DNA of 64,000 nt, taken from Cucumis sativus. Taxonomy: Eukaryota > Streptophyta > Magnoliopsida > Cucurbitales > Cucurbitaceae. The DNA lies in NCBI RefSeq assembly GCF_000004075.3, contig NC_026659.2:1984001-2048000 (forward strand), written 5' to 3'. The position numbers were made by a program, and so were the translations under genes. Below, piece after piece: positions 24,321 through 36,391 of the stretch (the first letter of the stretch is position 1; each line of letters starts with the position of its first letter). The notes beneath the pieces were generated by a model. That model was not told the DNA's origin and ran no database searches. It saw only the letters and a list, made by a program, of their open reading frames with translations.

Positions 24321-25925
24321 TCACACTATCATATCACTTCCATGCTTTGAATTCAAACACTCTTTTATTTCATCACCATCATCGTCTTCATCTTCTTCTT
24401 CTGCTTCTTCTTCTGCTTCTTGTTGTTCAACATCAAGTTCCTGATTTTCTTCTTCTTCTTCTTCTTCATCATCCTCAATCTCCTCCAGTCCATTTTTAGT
24501 CAATTCCTTTGCCCTCTCCGCCTGTTCTTCCCAATTGGTTCGAGTTAGAACCATCAGCATCGTCATTGCACAACTCGCCTGCGCTGCCAACAGCCCAATC
24601 CACAGCCCTTTGAAGTCCCAACCGCCGTAAAAGCTCAGCCATATCGCCACTGGCATTCCCACCATATAAAAACATCCTAAGTTTATGTTCGCCCCCAATT
24701 TTGGCCTTGCTGTTCCTCTTAAGACCCCACAACTTGTCGTCTGTGGACAGTTCCCTAACTCACAGAGTCCGATTATGGGAAGAATTAACGATGTTAACTC
24801 GATTATTTGTATGTCTTCTGTGAACATTGTCGCCCATACTTTCCGGATTTTGAAAGCGAATAGCAATGCTGAAATTCCCAAGAAGAAGCTTATACAGAGT
24901 CCAACAATGGCGGCTAATTTTGCTTTGTTTGGATGATTTGCACCCAATTCATTTCCCACTCTTGTTGATACTCCAAAGCTTAAGGATGATGGGAAAATGT
25001 AGATTAAAGCAGTGGTTTGTATTAAAATCCCCATTGAAGCCACTGTGGATTGAGGATTCAACATGAACCCACTTAATAAAATCATGATTTCATACCACCA
25101 CCATTCTAAACAAACCGAAATACAGCTTGGAATTGCTAGCCCAAGTAACGATTTCCATTCTTTCAAACAATCCGACGACATTCCGGGCCATGTTTTCTTG
25201 TACACGCCGGAGAACAAGACAAAGACGACGAGTGATCCGACGAAGTTGAAATTAGTCCAAACGGCTCCTAAAGCGACACCGCGAATCCCCCATTCGAAAA
25301 CACAGACGAAAAAGTAATTAATTGGGATGTGAAATAGAATGGCTAAAATAGCACAATAAGTAAGGGGGAGATTAATGGATTGACTACGAAGGTAAATCCT
25401 TAAAGGATGAAGAAAAGAGAGAGCAACTAAATCAGGGAGAGAACAGAGGATATAGGAATGAGCTTCATTAGCAATATCAACGTCTTGACCACAAAAGAGA
25501 AGGATTTTCTTCATATTAAACCATAAAAACGAAATGGGTAATGAAGAAATCAAGAGAAGAATGATGGTTCTTTGAAGGGTAAGGCCTAAGAGTTTGAATC
25601 TTTTAGCACCAAAAGCTTGACCACAAATGGGTTCCATACCCATAGCAAGACCCGAGAGAAGAGAGTAGCCAGTGATATTAGCAAAGCCAATAGCAAGTGA
25701 ACCACCGGCCAAGGATAAACCACCTAATCGACCAAGAAACAACATGGAAATCATGGAACGAGAGTACATTAAAAAGCCGACAAGAATCATAGGAAATGCT
25801 ATATCGGCTATGGATTTTGCTTCTGATAAAACATGAGAAAAACGATATGGGAATTTTGTCTCAGTTTCTTCGATCAGTGGAGTTTTAAGTGTGGGAATGT
25901 CTTGTTCAGATTCAGAACTAGACAT
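24321..25925 (-). CDS. MATE/DTX-type multidrug and toxin extrusion transporter, intronless
   Basis: The protein has 534 residues starting at the ATG at 25925 (MSSSESEQD). The open frame extends six codons further upstream, but only to a TTG, so I reject that start. It carries the 12 hydrophobic segments of the family and strong plant DTX landmarks: GLAMGMEPICGQAFGAKR, LGLTLQRT, LHPLRIYLRSQ, EWWWYE, ASMGILIQTTALIYIFPSSL, VSTRVGNELGAN and GNCPQTTSCGVLRGTARP. It most resembles the intronless DTX48-50 type from memory. Such proteins export organic cations, hormones or metabolites using a cation gradient; the substrate here cannot be read from sequence. The last 60 or so residues are an unusual acidic tail of Glu/Asp runs encoded by GAA/GAG/GAT repeats. 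Confidence 0.93.
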   Translation of the reverse strand: MSSSESEQDIPTLKTPLIEETETKFPYRFSHVLSEAKSIADIAFPMILVGFLMYSRSMISMLFLGRLGGLSLAGGSLAIGFANITGYSLLSGLAMGMEPICGQAFGAKRFKLLGLTLQRTIILLLISSLPISFLWFNMKKILLFCGQDVDIANEAHSYILCSLPDLVALSFLHPLRIYLRSQSINLPLTYCAILAILFHIPINYFFVCVFEWGIRGVALGAVWTNFNFVGSLVVFVLFSGVYKKTWPGMSSDCLKEWKSLLGLAIPSCISVCLEWWWYEIMILLSGFMLNPQSTVASMGILIQTTALIYIFPSSLSFGVSTRVGNELGANHPNKAKLAAIVGLCISFFLGISALLFAFKIRKVWATMFTEDIQIIELTSLILPIIGLCELGNCPQTTSCGVLRGTARPKLGANINLGCFYMVGMPVAIWLSFYGGWDFKGLWIGLLAAQASCAMTMLMVLTRTNWEEQAERAKELTKNGLEEIEDDEEEEEEENQELDVEQQEAEEEAEEEDEDDDGDEIKECLNSKHGSDMIV

Positions 25926-25952
25926 TGTCGAAGGAGGAAACAAGAAAATTCC

Positions 25953-25978
25953 AGAGAGAGAGAGAGAGAGAGAGAGAG
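25953..25978. repeat. (AG)13 microsatellite in the MATE 5' leader
   Basis: A perfect AG dinucleotide run lies 28 bases upstream of the MATE start codon, so the transcript would carry a CU-rich leader. Pyrimidine tracts of this kind are common in plant leaders. Confidence 0.9.
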
Positions 25979-26034
25979 TAAGAGACCAAATCTGAGATGG
26001 GTCAGTGTGAAGGGAATGAAATGGGTTAAGTGAG

Positions 26035-26042
26035 TATTTATA
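26035..26042 (-). promoter_or_regulatory. Candidate TATA box of the MATE gene
   Basis: TATAAATA on the minus strand stands about 110 bases upstream of the MATE ATG. This gives a leader of about 80 bases that includes the CU run. It is motif evidence only. Confidence 0.5.
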
Positions 26043-29000
26043 GAGCCAAGAAAATTCTACTTTGAAATAAGTATGAAAATAGTGTTTTTAAAATTGAAAT
26101 ATTTTTAAATTAATTTCTGGGTTTTTGTTTGTATTATATGAGAAAGTATTAATAGAATACATAAAGAAAGTTATAAAAGAATGAAATTCTGCCATTGGTA
26201 ATTATCTTAGAGGACAAATACAAACGACTGGACGGTTAAGTCGGTCACTATTATTCTTTTATTTCCTTAACCCTCTCCTCCCTTTTCACTTTCTTTTACC
26301 AATTTACATTTCAAATTCTTTTTTTTTTACTTCACATTTTTTCAATATCTTTTGCTTTACTCTTTCAAAATCTTTTTTTTTTTACCTCACATTTTCTCAA
26401 TATCTTTTGCTTTACTCTTTAATCTCATTTTTACAATTTAATATTTTTAATTTGTTTTATTACTCTAACTAACCACAACCTCCAATCAAATTTCACTTTA
26501 ACATTACCCGCCCACACCACCAATCAAATCAAAGACACTTGATTGGAGAAGATGAGAGATTGATCGAAATCAATTTGATAAAAATTCAAATCAACAATTT
26601 TTTAAAATATATATTAAAATTGATCGACAGTTGGTTTACACGTATTCCTTAATGGTTGAAGCTGGTTTGATAATTTACTAAACCATCATAGTCGATGATG
26701 ACGATTTCGCCAAAAATTGACTCTGGTCAATCGCTGAATGCATGTCTTTATTAGGGATGACACATCTCATGTCAATACTATTTAGCTATAATTATTTTGG
26801 TGTTTTTGTGTTTCTTATCGGTGTTCTTTCGTTTAATTAATTTAGAAAACACATTATGCAAATTTTTTAATTTTAATTTTAATTGCGACGAGTAATTAGT
26901 AGAATTAGTTCAATTGTTAACAATGTAAGTTGTTTTAAATTAGAGGTAGAAATGAAACTTTTGAAATTTAGGAATTAAATAGAAAATTTATTTTATTAAA
27001 TACAAGTAAAAAAAATCGAAACTTAAAAATTGAACTCAAATCAAGAATTTAATTGTAAAATTTTGAAATAGAGAGAGATGATATAGAAATTAGAATAAAA
27101 AGTTAAAAATGAAAATAACAATTTTGTTGTGAGGAGGAATCGTGCATGTCTTATGCCCTTTTTTGCTTCTTAATATCTACATTGTTAAAATTCCAAGAAC
27201 TATAATGAAATTCATTCATGTGTTGATTGAAAATTATGGTTTTGAATTGATGGCGTTTTTCTCACTTATTTTAAGTTGTTGCATTATGATTTATTCATCA
27301 TAATAATGTGCTAAAGAAATTGCCAAAATAGGGTATAGTGGGGAAGAGTGAATTACACGACAGGTTGTCTGAATCGAAAAGAACACGTTATTTCAACGTA
27401 TTGCATGATGTTATCTCGTGAAAAGTGTTTGAACCGTTTTGTTTCTTTCTTCATTTTATCACTCATTATTTGGATTGGAGTGAATTAAATGAAAAAAGAC
27501 GTCGCTCTGTCAGAGAGACAGCACACACAATTATAGAAATGAAATTAGTTGAATATAAAGATACAATTACAGGTCATCATTTAATTCAGTGAACTTGTGG
27601 AATGAAATATTGTGTGTCGTATTTATAATTGCAACGAAACTCTTTAATGAAAATAGTGTATTAGGGTTTAGTTTCGTTGTTTGAAAACCAAAGCACAATA
27701 TTTGTTATAAAGGGAAAAACAAAAAAGGTAAGAAAATGAAAAAAAAAAAGCACCACATTGTCCTCTTCTCATTTCATTTGGGCTTTTATGTTGGGCCTAT
27801 TTTGTTATAGGTTTAAGGGAAGTATCATATATAAATGACTCTTAACTTTAACTTTGCCATGTATGCACGATATTTTAATTTTAATTACTTTTACCTCAAA
27901 ATAGTAAAAAAAATATTCTCCTATGCTCATACACATAGCTAATAGAAGCATCCATCCAATCTTTGTATCGTTATTCTTTTAGTTCTCTATTCTTTGTTCC
28001 TTAGTTTGTTTGTTTCATAAAATATGTATTTAATTGCTATAATATCTTATAGAGTTTTTTCACATCATCCACGATTGTATACTTCTCTCGTTATTCGAGG
28101 TCATAAAGTTTCATTCACTATTTTCTAAACATCAACTGAACAAAAAGATCTTCTTTCCCTCTCATTACCTCCTCCTTTGCCCCAACCAAAAGTCACTCGC
28201 CTATCTCCATCACACCCTTAGACTCTCGGCTATTTTCAAATTTTGGAGAAGAAATTAAAGAAGTAATTCTAAATTCTTATTGGTTTATCCTAATTTTCCA
28301 ATATAAAGTATATATGTTCAATCTAACTAGCATAGGGGAAGCAAGAACCTTGTGATCCAATCCAACCTAACCCAAAAATATTTGGGTTAGGTTAGCCCAT
28401 TATACAAAACCGACAAGGTTACAAGTTTTATAAACCCTAATTTTCACGTCGGTAAAGAAAAACTTATCTATCTTGTACCAATCCAACTTGTATATACTCT
28501 TATATCACCCAAAGAAAAACATTGAAGTATTATTGAAAAGGAAACTGGAGTTTTGGATTGGGTACAAAAGAGAAAAGTCAAATCGACCAACATTTGAAAA
28601 GGGTAATATAATATAGAAAAGAAAACAATCTGTCCACAATTGAGGCCAATATCCAATAATAATGATAAGAAAAAAAAAAGTTAAATAATCAATAAAATTC
28701 GGTGAAAATATATATATTTTTCATTGAATGAAGATAAAGGGCACCCCAAAAAAATAAAATAACTCTAAATAAAACCAAACAAGTTGGTGGTAGATCTCAT
28801 TTAAAATGTTATCAATATGAAGAAGGTTATTAGTGTTTTGTTTAGATTTGTCTTTTGGTGTTTGTTTTTGGTGTTTTAGTAAAATTAAGAACGGAGGGTT
28901 TTTCAAAAAATAAAAACAAAAGACAGAGAAAAACAAAAACAATAAAATACATCAAAATAGTTGGTTTCTTCTTCTTCTTCTTCCTTCTTCTTCCTTCTTC

Positions 29001-32000
29001 CTTCTTTTCTAATTTGAAACAAATGAATAATCGGCTACTATATTGGGTCACTTTAATTTCTAACCAATAAATTCTATTGTAAAATTTTATCAAATTGGGT
29101 TGTCAATTTCCATTATGTATTGACTCGTTTTTGTGTAATCTTATAAACAAATTTGTTTCTTAATCCATTTAGTAAAATTACATGGGTAGGCAATTTAATT
29201 ACATTAATTCATATATTGTGCGTAATTATCATGGCATGATTAAAGTGATATTTATTAAAGTTTGGGCTGAATTTTTACAAATTTATTATAGGGCAAAAAG
29301 ACTATTATATATATATAGCCAATATATTTTTTATCTCTCGTTGAGAGTTATTTAAATTTGTTTTAAATGATTTATCTACATTTTAATTTATTATTCTTTA
29401 GTAAACCCAAAAACATTTTTATATTATCCCCTTTGAGTTTAATATATAAATCATGTCTCTTAAAAAAGGTTAACTGTGTCATTTAGCTCATAAAATATTG
29501 GTCTTGAAACATTATTATTATTTTAAGTGTGAGATTAACAATTATATAATTCATTTTGTCAACTTTCTCTCTCTCTCTCTTGTGAGGAAATGTCAACTTG
29601 GTCAATTATATTACAAAATCAATTTCATGAAAAAATGAGTAAAACAAGCTTCTAAATTAAGTATTTGATTTGAATGAATGTGCTGCTAAATTAAATAAGA
29701 TAATCAATTTTAGAAGTTATAATGCTTGAGTTCTTTTGACTACTTAATTACAAAGTAAATGCAATAACTTTTTAAAATTTCACAAATTTATATAAAATTC
29801 CATCATTCTAAATTTTGTGTACATTCATTGCATCTTTTATCATTACCAATTAATTAATATAAGTTGATGTGTGTTAAATTTGAACATAATCAACAACTTA
29901 TAATAAAGATACATTTTTTCTACCATAGATTGGATTTTAAGACCTTGAATTTTAAAATCAAATTAAATATTTATTTAACTAGAAACTAATTTAGTTAGCT
30001 TAGCTTTGGCATCTTTATTAAATTCTGATTATACTTCAGTCATATAATAGTATACATAAATATAACTGCATTTCATACACCACCCATGAGTATATTTCAA
30101 TATAGAAGTAGTGTATATGAAATATTATATTCTAGTATATCATATGTACAACAGTAATATATTAAATAATAATTAAGTTAAAAATATTTCGATATATGGT
30201 ATCACATATTAAAGGTTGAAGGACGTGTTTTAGTGTGATTTTTGTAAAAACTAAAAATTAGAGACAACCTAATTTTTATAACTTTTTTACTAATTAATAA
30301 TGCAACTTTCCCTTGCGAAAAAAAGGGTAAAAACGTGGTTAATCTTGAAATTATTTATCAAAGTTTGAGGGTCAAATTTGTAATCAAAGTTTGACACAAT
30401 GTCTTTTGGATGAATAGTAAACAAATTCAAAACTATATAAACTAAATCATTTGAGGGGAAAGTTAGGTAATTTTTTAATTACTTAATTTAATAGAAGGTC
30501 GTACACGGCTTATTTCGAAAACTGCCTTATTGGAATTTTAATCTATTGTTGGACGCAAATTTTAAAGTCCTTGGAGAAAAAAAAAAGAAGTAAAAGTGGG
30601 GACTTGGATGAACAAAGAAGTGTTCACATTAAATTTGGATCAAATATTTAGAATGGTTGACTTGTATTAACTATTTTCTTTGGGTATGACAAAGAAAGGG
30701 ATTTTGTAATTTGTGCAATGGGGAACTCATATACTGTTTTTCTAGTATGTTCATGAATTTGTTTGATAAGATAATTATATTCCCCATTCCAACTTCCTAT
30801 TTTAAGGCATAAAGTAAAGCATTCAATTTAGGTAATGTTATGTTTTACACAACTACATCTATGTTTAATCTAATGTAACATAGTTGATTCAACTTCTTTT
30901 TCTTACGACTCAAGTCCTCCTTGATTTCGCCCTACAACAAAATCTATCTTCTATGACTCATTTATTGTGTTTTTCTTTTTAAGAAAAATGGACTTGTTTC
31001 GAATTTTGTGAAATTCATGACACTTTTGTTTTTAATCACAAATTGATAGATAAATATTTATAAGTCGATTATTTGACTTTGTTTCTTTTGCAATGTGGTA
31101 GACGTTGAAATAATGTAGATTTTTAAGTTATGATTGATAATTATGCTTTAATTTTAATTTGGAGAACGATCAAACTATTTATCTTTATGTTTTAATAAAG
31201 TGTAACGAGTTTTTGTTCGATTTTATTTTATCATTGAATGTAAATACTTGGTATTTTTATTATTTATTTTTTTTAACAAAAGTGTTTTAGTTTTATAATT
31301 TTTGTTCTAGTAATTATTCCAAATAAACTGCAAAGGTAATTTTGATTTTTTTTAAAAAAATAAACTTTAGAGTATGATAAAAAGAACAAAAACCAAAGTG
31401 ATCTAGAAATATTATATTTTGTCTATAACTTAACTTTTTAAGAAAGAATTCTTCTTTGTTAGTTTTTGACAAAAATAAACGGTTTTGATTTTCTTTTTTT
31501 AACTATGGTTTCACTTTCTCACAAATGACAAGACTAATTAATTATAGCAATAATAACAAAAAAAGAACCAAGGAAAATTAAACTATTGAAATTACGGATG
31601 AGTTATTTGTTTATCAAATTATCCTACTATAGTTAGATGAATCAAATGATCCTTCTTTTTCTTATTCACAATACTTGATTTTTATTCTTTTTTAATTTAA
31701 AAGATAAGAGATTTGAATCTCTCAATACAAGCATGGTGTTAAACTAAAAAAATTCAACGATATATGATCAAAGTTAAGATGAAAGAAGTGAGCTTGGCAA
31801 GAAAGAGAAGTTAATATTATTTACAAATAGTAAAAATTAGTAGTTGAAGATTTTAGAGTGATATGCTTAGATTTGTAACAAGTCTTGAAATGAAGAAAAA
31901 ATTCCTAAAAGATAAGATGCATGCATTTTTGGGCCAAAATTTGCTATGTAATGCAAAATCAAAATGAATCAAATTGGGAGAGAAATGGTGCAAGTAGTTC

Positions 32001-33185
32001 ATGCATTTGTATCTACATCTACATCTACCATCTCTATAGTTTAATAATTAATTGTTTGGTGAAATTTTCACGACTCTTTCGTCTTAGGAGAAACAAATTT
32101 AAATTTTGGATTATTTTATTTTTTTATTTTAAATAATTCGACACACACATATAAGGGCTCATTCCAACTCAATTTATGGTAATTTGTTGTCTCTTTTTTA
32201 GCAATATTTTAAAAAACAAGCCAATTTTTTTTTAAAAAAAAAAAGTTGAAATTTTGCTAACGGTTTAAGGTAAATAATGATAAATAAATTGAAAGAGAAT
32301 ATTAGACTTAATTTTCAAAAACGAAAAGTGAAAAATGAATTTGTTAGATGGGTAACCATTTCAGTTTTTATTTTTTGTTTTGAAAATTAAGCTTACAAAT
32401 AACAGTTTTGCTATTGGGTTTTCATGTTTTGTTGGCAACAATTTAGAAGGGTTTTTAAAACCAAACCAAAATTTAAAAGTAAGAAAAAAAAAGAAACTTT
32501 TGAAAATTTGTTTTGAAATTTGTCTTTAGTGTACATACCATTGTGAAAATAAAATGAAAAGAAAAAGGGTTCGTTTTAAAAACCAAAAACCAAAACAAAA
32601 AAGAATTACCAAATTAATTAATTAAATAAATATTTTGGGTGTTTTCTATAACAAACATCTGTTTTCTCTCATTATTTCACTTTGTTACATAGAACTCTAT
32701 TCTTTTTTGTTTTAGTTTCAAATAATGCCAAAAATATTACCTGGAGATGAGTTTGCTGTGTGCTGTCTTTTGGTTTCTTATGTTCTTTCCTTAAACTGAA
32801 TTCGTGGCATATTTGACAAATGTTGCATCAAACCATCAACTTTTAGAGCAATAGTGATAGTTATAATTAATAAATACATATACAGTACCTTTAGTTTCCA
32901 TCTCCTCATATGTTTTAATATATTACATTTATACTTTTGAAGCTTTTAGTTTTGATTTCAATTTAGTTCTTATACATTAAGATGTAAAAACAAATGGTAA
33001 CAAAAGTTTACCTGTCAAATTCATAACATAGGACAGTGAATGCATGAAAATAAGTAATTAAAAAGTTTTAAATAAAAAACCACAAGCAATTTAAGCCCTA
33101 TTTCAAAAGAAAATCTAAACGATTCCTAACCCCAACACCGAATAAAGGAATTACCAAAACTAAACCTATACTCACCGGCCTGCAT
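26043..33185. other. AT-rich gene desert
   Basis: I see no coding gene. A (TTC)n-type pyrimidine microsatellite lies at 28966-29008 and a (TC)n run at 29566-29581. Short (TA)n runs are scattered. Near 26320-26410 two TTTTTT...CTCACATTTTTTCAATATCTTTTGC segments form a local duplication. The right end should hold the STP 3' flank on the minus strand. Confidence 0.5.
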
Positions 33186-35581
33186 CTAAGTTGAGGTGGT
33201 TTGGGGCTTCTCTTGGCTAACATATTTTCCCCAAAAAGGATGTTTTTGCCAAACAAGAGCCATCTCTTCAATTGGGACACCCTTTGTCTCGGGGAGGAAT
33301 TTGTAGATGAAAATGCTCATCACAAAGACGAAAAAGGCGAAGAAGATGAACATTCCAAATTTCATGTGACAAAGCATAGCAGTGAAGACTTGAGCTACTG
33401 CGAAAGTGAAGATCATGTTCACCGAAACGTTCACACTTTGAAGAGCTGATCGAACTTCAAGAGAAAAGATTTCACTTGGAACCAACCATCCCAATGGCCC
33501 CCATGACCATGCAAACCCTGCAACGTAGGTGCAAATGAACAACACCACTGCACCAGCATATTCCTTCGACAATCCTCCGCTATTTCCATCGATACCAAAT
33601 TTGTACGCAATCATAATTGTAACCACAATCTAGGGCAACAAAAACAAATAAAAAAGGAGTCAGTTTCAATCCAAATTTGAAAGGACAAGAGGAGTCTTAT
33701 TTTGTTTAAAAGTAATATTAATAGTTAAAAGACTAACTTCTAATAAAGAAGCGGTAATTATATTTTAAAACTTAAAATATTATCCCTCAACTCTTAAAAA
33801 GTTTTCAAAACCACTCTCCCAATGTATAAAACCTTTGGAATTTCATACAAAATTTTCAAAGGGTAGTTTTGAAACGTTAAGAAAGTTCAAGGGTGTAATA
33901 TTATCACTTTACAAAAAATATAGAGATATTTTTTAAACAAATGATGAAGTTTATGCCTATTTTTTTAATCTAACCAAATTACAATGAAAAAAAATGAAAA
34001 AGGAAAAAAAGGTGAGAGAATTTGTGTACCTGAGATAATAACATTTGAGAACCACCCTCAAGGAAGAGAACCCTTCTTCCAAACCTATCAACAAGCAAAA
34101 TGGCGGCAATTGTAGAGACACAATTAACACCTCCAGTAATCATGGCAGACATTAAAGAAGCTGAGTTTCCAAATCCAAGAGTTTTGAACAAAACAGGTGC
34201 ATAAAAGGTTATGACATTGATCCCAGTTAGCTGCTGAAAAAAGGGAATAGCAATGGCCATTGTTAATTGTGGCCTATACTTCCTTTGAAACAAAGCTCCC
34301 CATTGGTTACTCACTCCCTTTGATGCCTCCCGAGCTGCAACCAAGTCGGCTAGCTCGGCTTCCACGTTATCAACCCCCCGAACCTTCTTCAACAGTTGCT
34401 TGGCCTCATCAAGGCGGTCCCGCTCGATCAAAGAGCTCGGGGTGTCGGTCAGGGTGAAGGAGCCAATTATGATGATTAGGGCAGGGACTACAGCTCCGCC
34501 AAGGCTCAGCCGCCAGCCCCAACCGCCAGGGATCATGGCGAATTCATAGTTAAGAACGTTGGCAATTAGAATGCCAAGGGTGATCATGAGTTGGAATAGA
34601 TTGTTTAGAGATCCTCTGTACTTGTATGGGGCCATTTCTGAAAGGTAAATTGGCACCGACTGCCGAAAAGGGAAAAAAAATCATACGAATATCCATTCAT
34701 TTATTTTGAAATCAATCTTAATTGCAAAATTAGATTCTAAGTCGAATATCTTAATTATATGTCCAAATGGGGTTTGATCGTACATTAACAATAATAATGT
34801 GGTTTTCTTTTATGTGAAAAAGACCAACAATAACGATAATAATAAATAGAAACTAAAAAATCTAAGAAAATCTATCAACCTAAAATCCTCTAGGATTAGG
34901 TTAACAGACTATCTCAAATCTTTTAACCTTAATATGGTATGGCATTAAAAAAATAACTTGCTAAAATATCGGGTTAAAAAATTAATAAATTTATTCGAAA
35001 AAGAGAAAAAAAACCTGATTAGCACAACCGATGCCGAAGCCAAGTAACAAACGGCCGACGATGAGCATCCAAATGGCTTCAGCAAACCCATTGAGAAGAG
35101 CTCCGGCGAGGAACAGAAATCCGCCCATAAGCATCGTAATCCGCCTCCCAAAAGCCCGGCTAACGCTGGCTGCCACCAACGATGAAAATAAAGCAGCCAA
35201 ATAAAGGGACGACGTAAAAAGAGTCAATGTTTGACTGTCAAATTTGCAGTACTGATTGTTTGAAGGATCTGTCGAAATTTGTTTCTCGTACACAGCAGGA
35301 AAAAACTTCGACAAAAATGAATCCATTGACGTCACTCCACCTAACGGAAACAAACAACCAATCCCATTATCTCTCACAGCAGAAAAAGAAAGAACTACTA
35401 AACTACTAATGGATCAAAAATAAAGATTGAAATCTGATTTTCTTCTACCTGAAATACCCAAATCGTAGCCAAAAATCAAACCACCTGATGCTGCAATGAA
35501 GCAAGTGTAGAAGACTTTCCATGTGAATTTTCCCGGATAATCCTTCCCTTTCTCCGGGGCTGCCATGATTCCACCAGCCAT
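33186..35581 (-). CDS. STP-type monosaccharide/H+ symporter, 4 exons
   Basis: Exons: 35581-35449, 35340-35015, 34659-34030, 33629-33186, in frame, 510 residues, the usual STP length. It starts [17 protein letters not shown] and quickly enters TM1 ([15 protein letters not shown]). The major-facilitator sugar-porter marks are present: [60 protein letters not shown] and LPETKG. The two cysteines that form the lid disulfide in STP proteins are seen in NQYCKF and MLCHMKFG. STPs import hexoses with protons across the plasma membrane into sink cells, pollen or guard cells. The exact paralogue and substrate preference cannot be assigned. There are no odd residues or frame breaks. Confidence 0.95.
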
Positions 35582-35733
35582 TTTTTCTTGAAAACCCTAA
35601 AAGACTACTTGAGTTGGAAGAACAAAGTGATTGTGTTTATGTGAAGTCTTCCATTTTTTTTTGAGAAAAATATGGATTTCTGTTAATATGGATTTCTGTT
35701 TTAGCTGATTCTATTTTGATTTGAAATAGTAGC

Positions 35734-35903
35734 CGGTTTATATTTTTTATATATATATTTATGAGTTATACATTTAAATGCAAGTTTTAGATTATTTTTA
35801 ATATATAAAAATGTTATTCGGTTTATATTTTTTATATACATATTTATGAGTTATACATTTAAATGCAAAGTTTTAGATTATTTTAATATATAAAAATGTT
35901 ATT
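35734..35903. repeat. Two tandem copies of an 85-bp AT-rich unit
   Basis: Copies at 35734-35818 and 35819-35903 share CGGTTTATATTTTTTATATA, TATTTATGAGTTATACATTT and AATATATAAAAATGTTATT. They differ by a few substitutions and two compensating one-base indels. The array lies just upstream of the STP gene (which reads leftward), so it may lie in its distal promoter. Confidence 0.9.
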
Positions 35904-36119
35904 TAAATTATAATGGTTTATATATATAAATTATAAATATCGATAAAATAAATATTTCAGTTATGGAGAAACAATTTGAATATTTTCCTATATTGTCCAT
36001 TTTTATGGAGCATATCTTCGAGTATTTTCTAGCCTTATATCTCCATTTTAATGGAGCATAACTTTGCTTTAGGTTTCACAGTTTAAATATATTATGGAGC
36101 ATAACTTTGCTGCTTTAGG

Positions 36120-36290
36120 CTATCTAGAATTCTATATCTTTGATATTTTCTAACTAGTAGTTGCTTTAAGTTTCACTATCTAAAATTTTATATATTTGAT
36201 ATTCTAACTAGTCTTTATATCTTCGAGTATTTTCGCTATCTAAAATTTTATATATTTGATATTCTAACTAGTCTTTATATCTTCATCACA
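36120..36290. repeat. 60-bp tandem repeat
   Basis: A 49-base core beginning CTATCTAAAATTTTATATAT occurs identically at 36176-36224 and 36236-36284, a period of 60. A third, diverged copy is visible at about 36120-36160. Related words (TCTTCGAGTATTTTC, TATGGAGCATA) recur further left to about 35975. It ends just beside the tRNA gene. Confidence 0.88.
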
Positions 36291-36317
36291 GTTTAAAAAT
36301 ATTATTATTATCAATTT

Positions 36318-36391
36318 CGACCACAGTGGGAGTCGAACCCACGACCTTTTGATCCGAAGTCAAACGCGCTAATCCACTGCGCTATGCGGTC
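36318..36391 (-). tRNA. tRNA-Arg(UCG): tRNA-Arg, anticodon UCG
   Basis: The minus strand folds as a standard 74-base cloverleaf. The acceptor GACCGCA pairs with TGTGGTC (one G-U), followed by discriminator G. The D arm is GCGC..GCGC. The anticodon stem TTTGA/TCAAA has loop CTTCGGA, so the anticodon is TCG, reading CGA. The T arm is GTGGG/CCCAC around TTCGACT. There is no intron and no encoded CCA, as expected of a nuclear gene. A T run about 20 bases past the 3' end (A run at 36295-36299 on the plus strand) could end Pol III transcription. Confidence 0.95.

Noticed and set aside
25926-25943. Six extra codons upstream of the MATE ATG
   Set aside because: The open frame reaches further left only by starting at TTG. 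The ATG at 25925 is the normal start, and MSSSESEQ is typical of the family.
28966-29008. CRISPR-like or structured repeat array
   Set aside because: It is a plain TTC/TTCC microsatellite with no spacers; CRISPR arrays are not expected in plant nuclear DNA.
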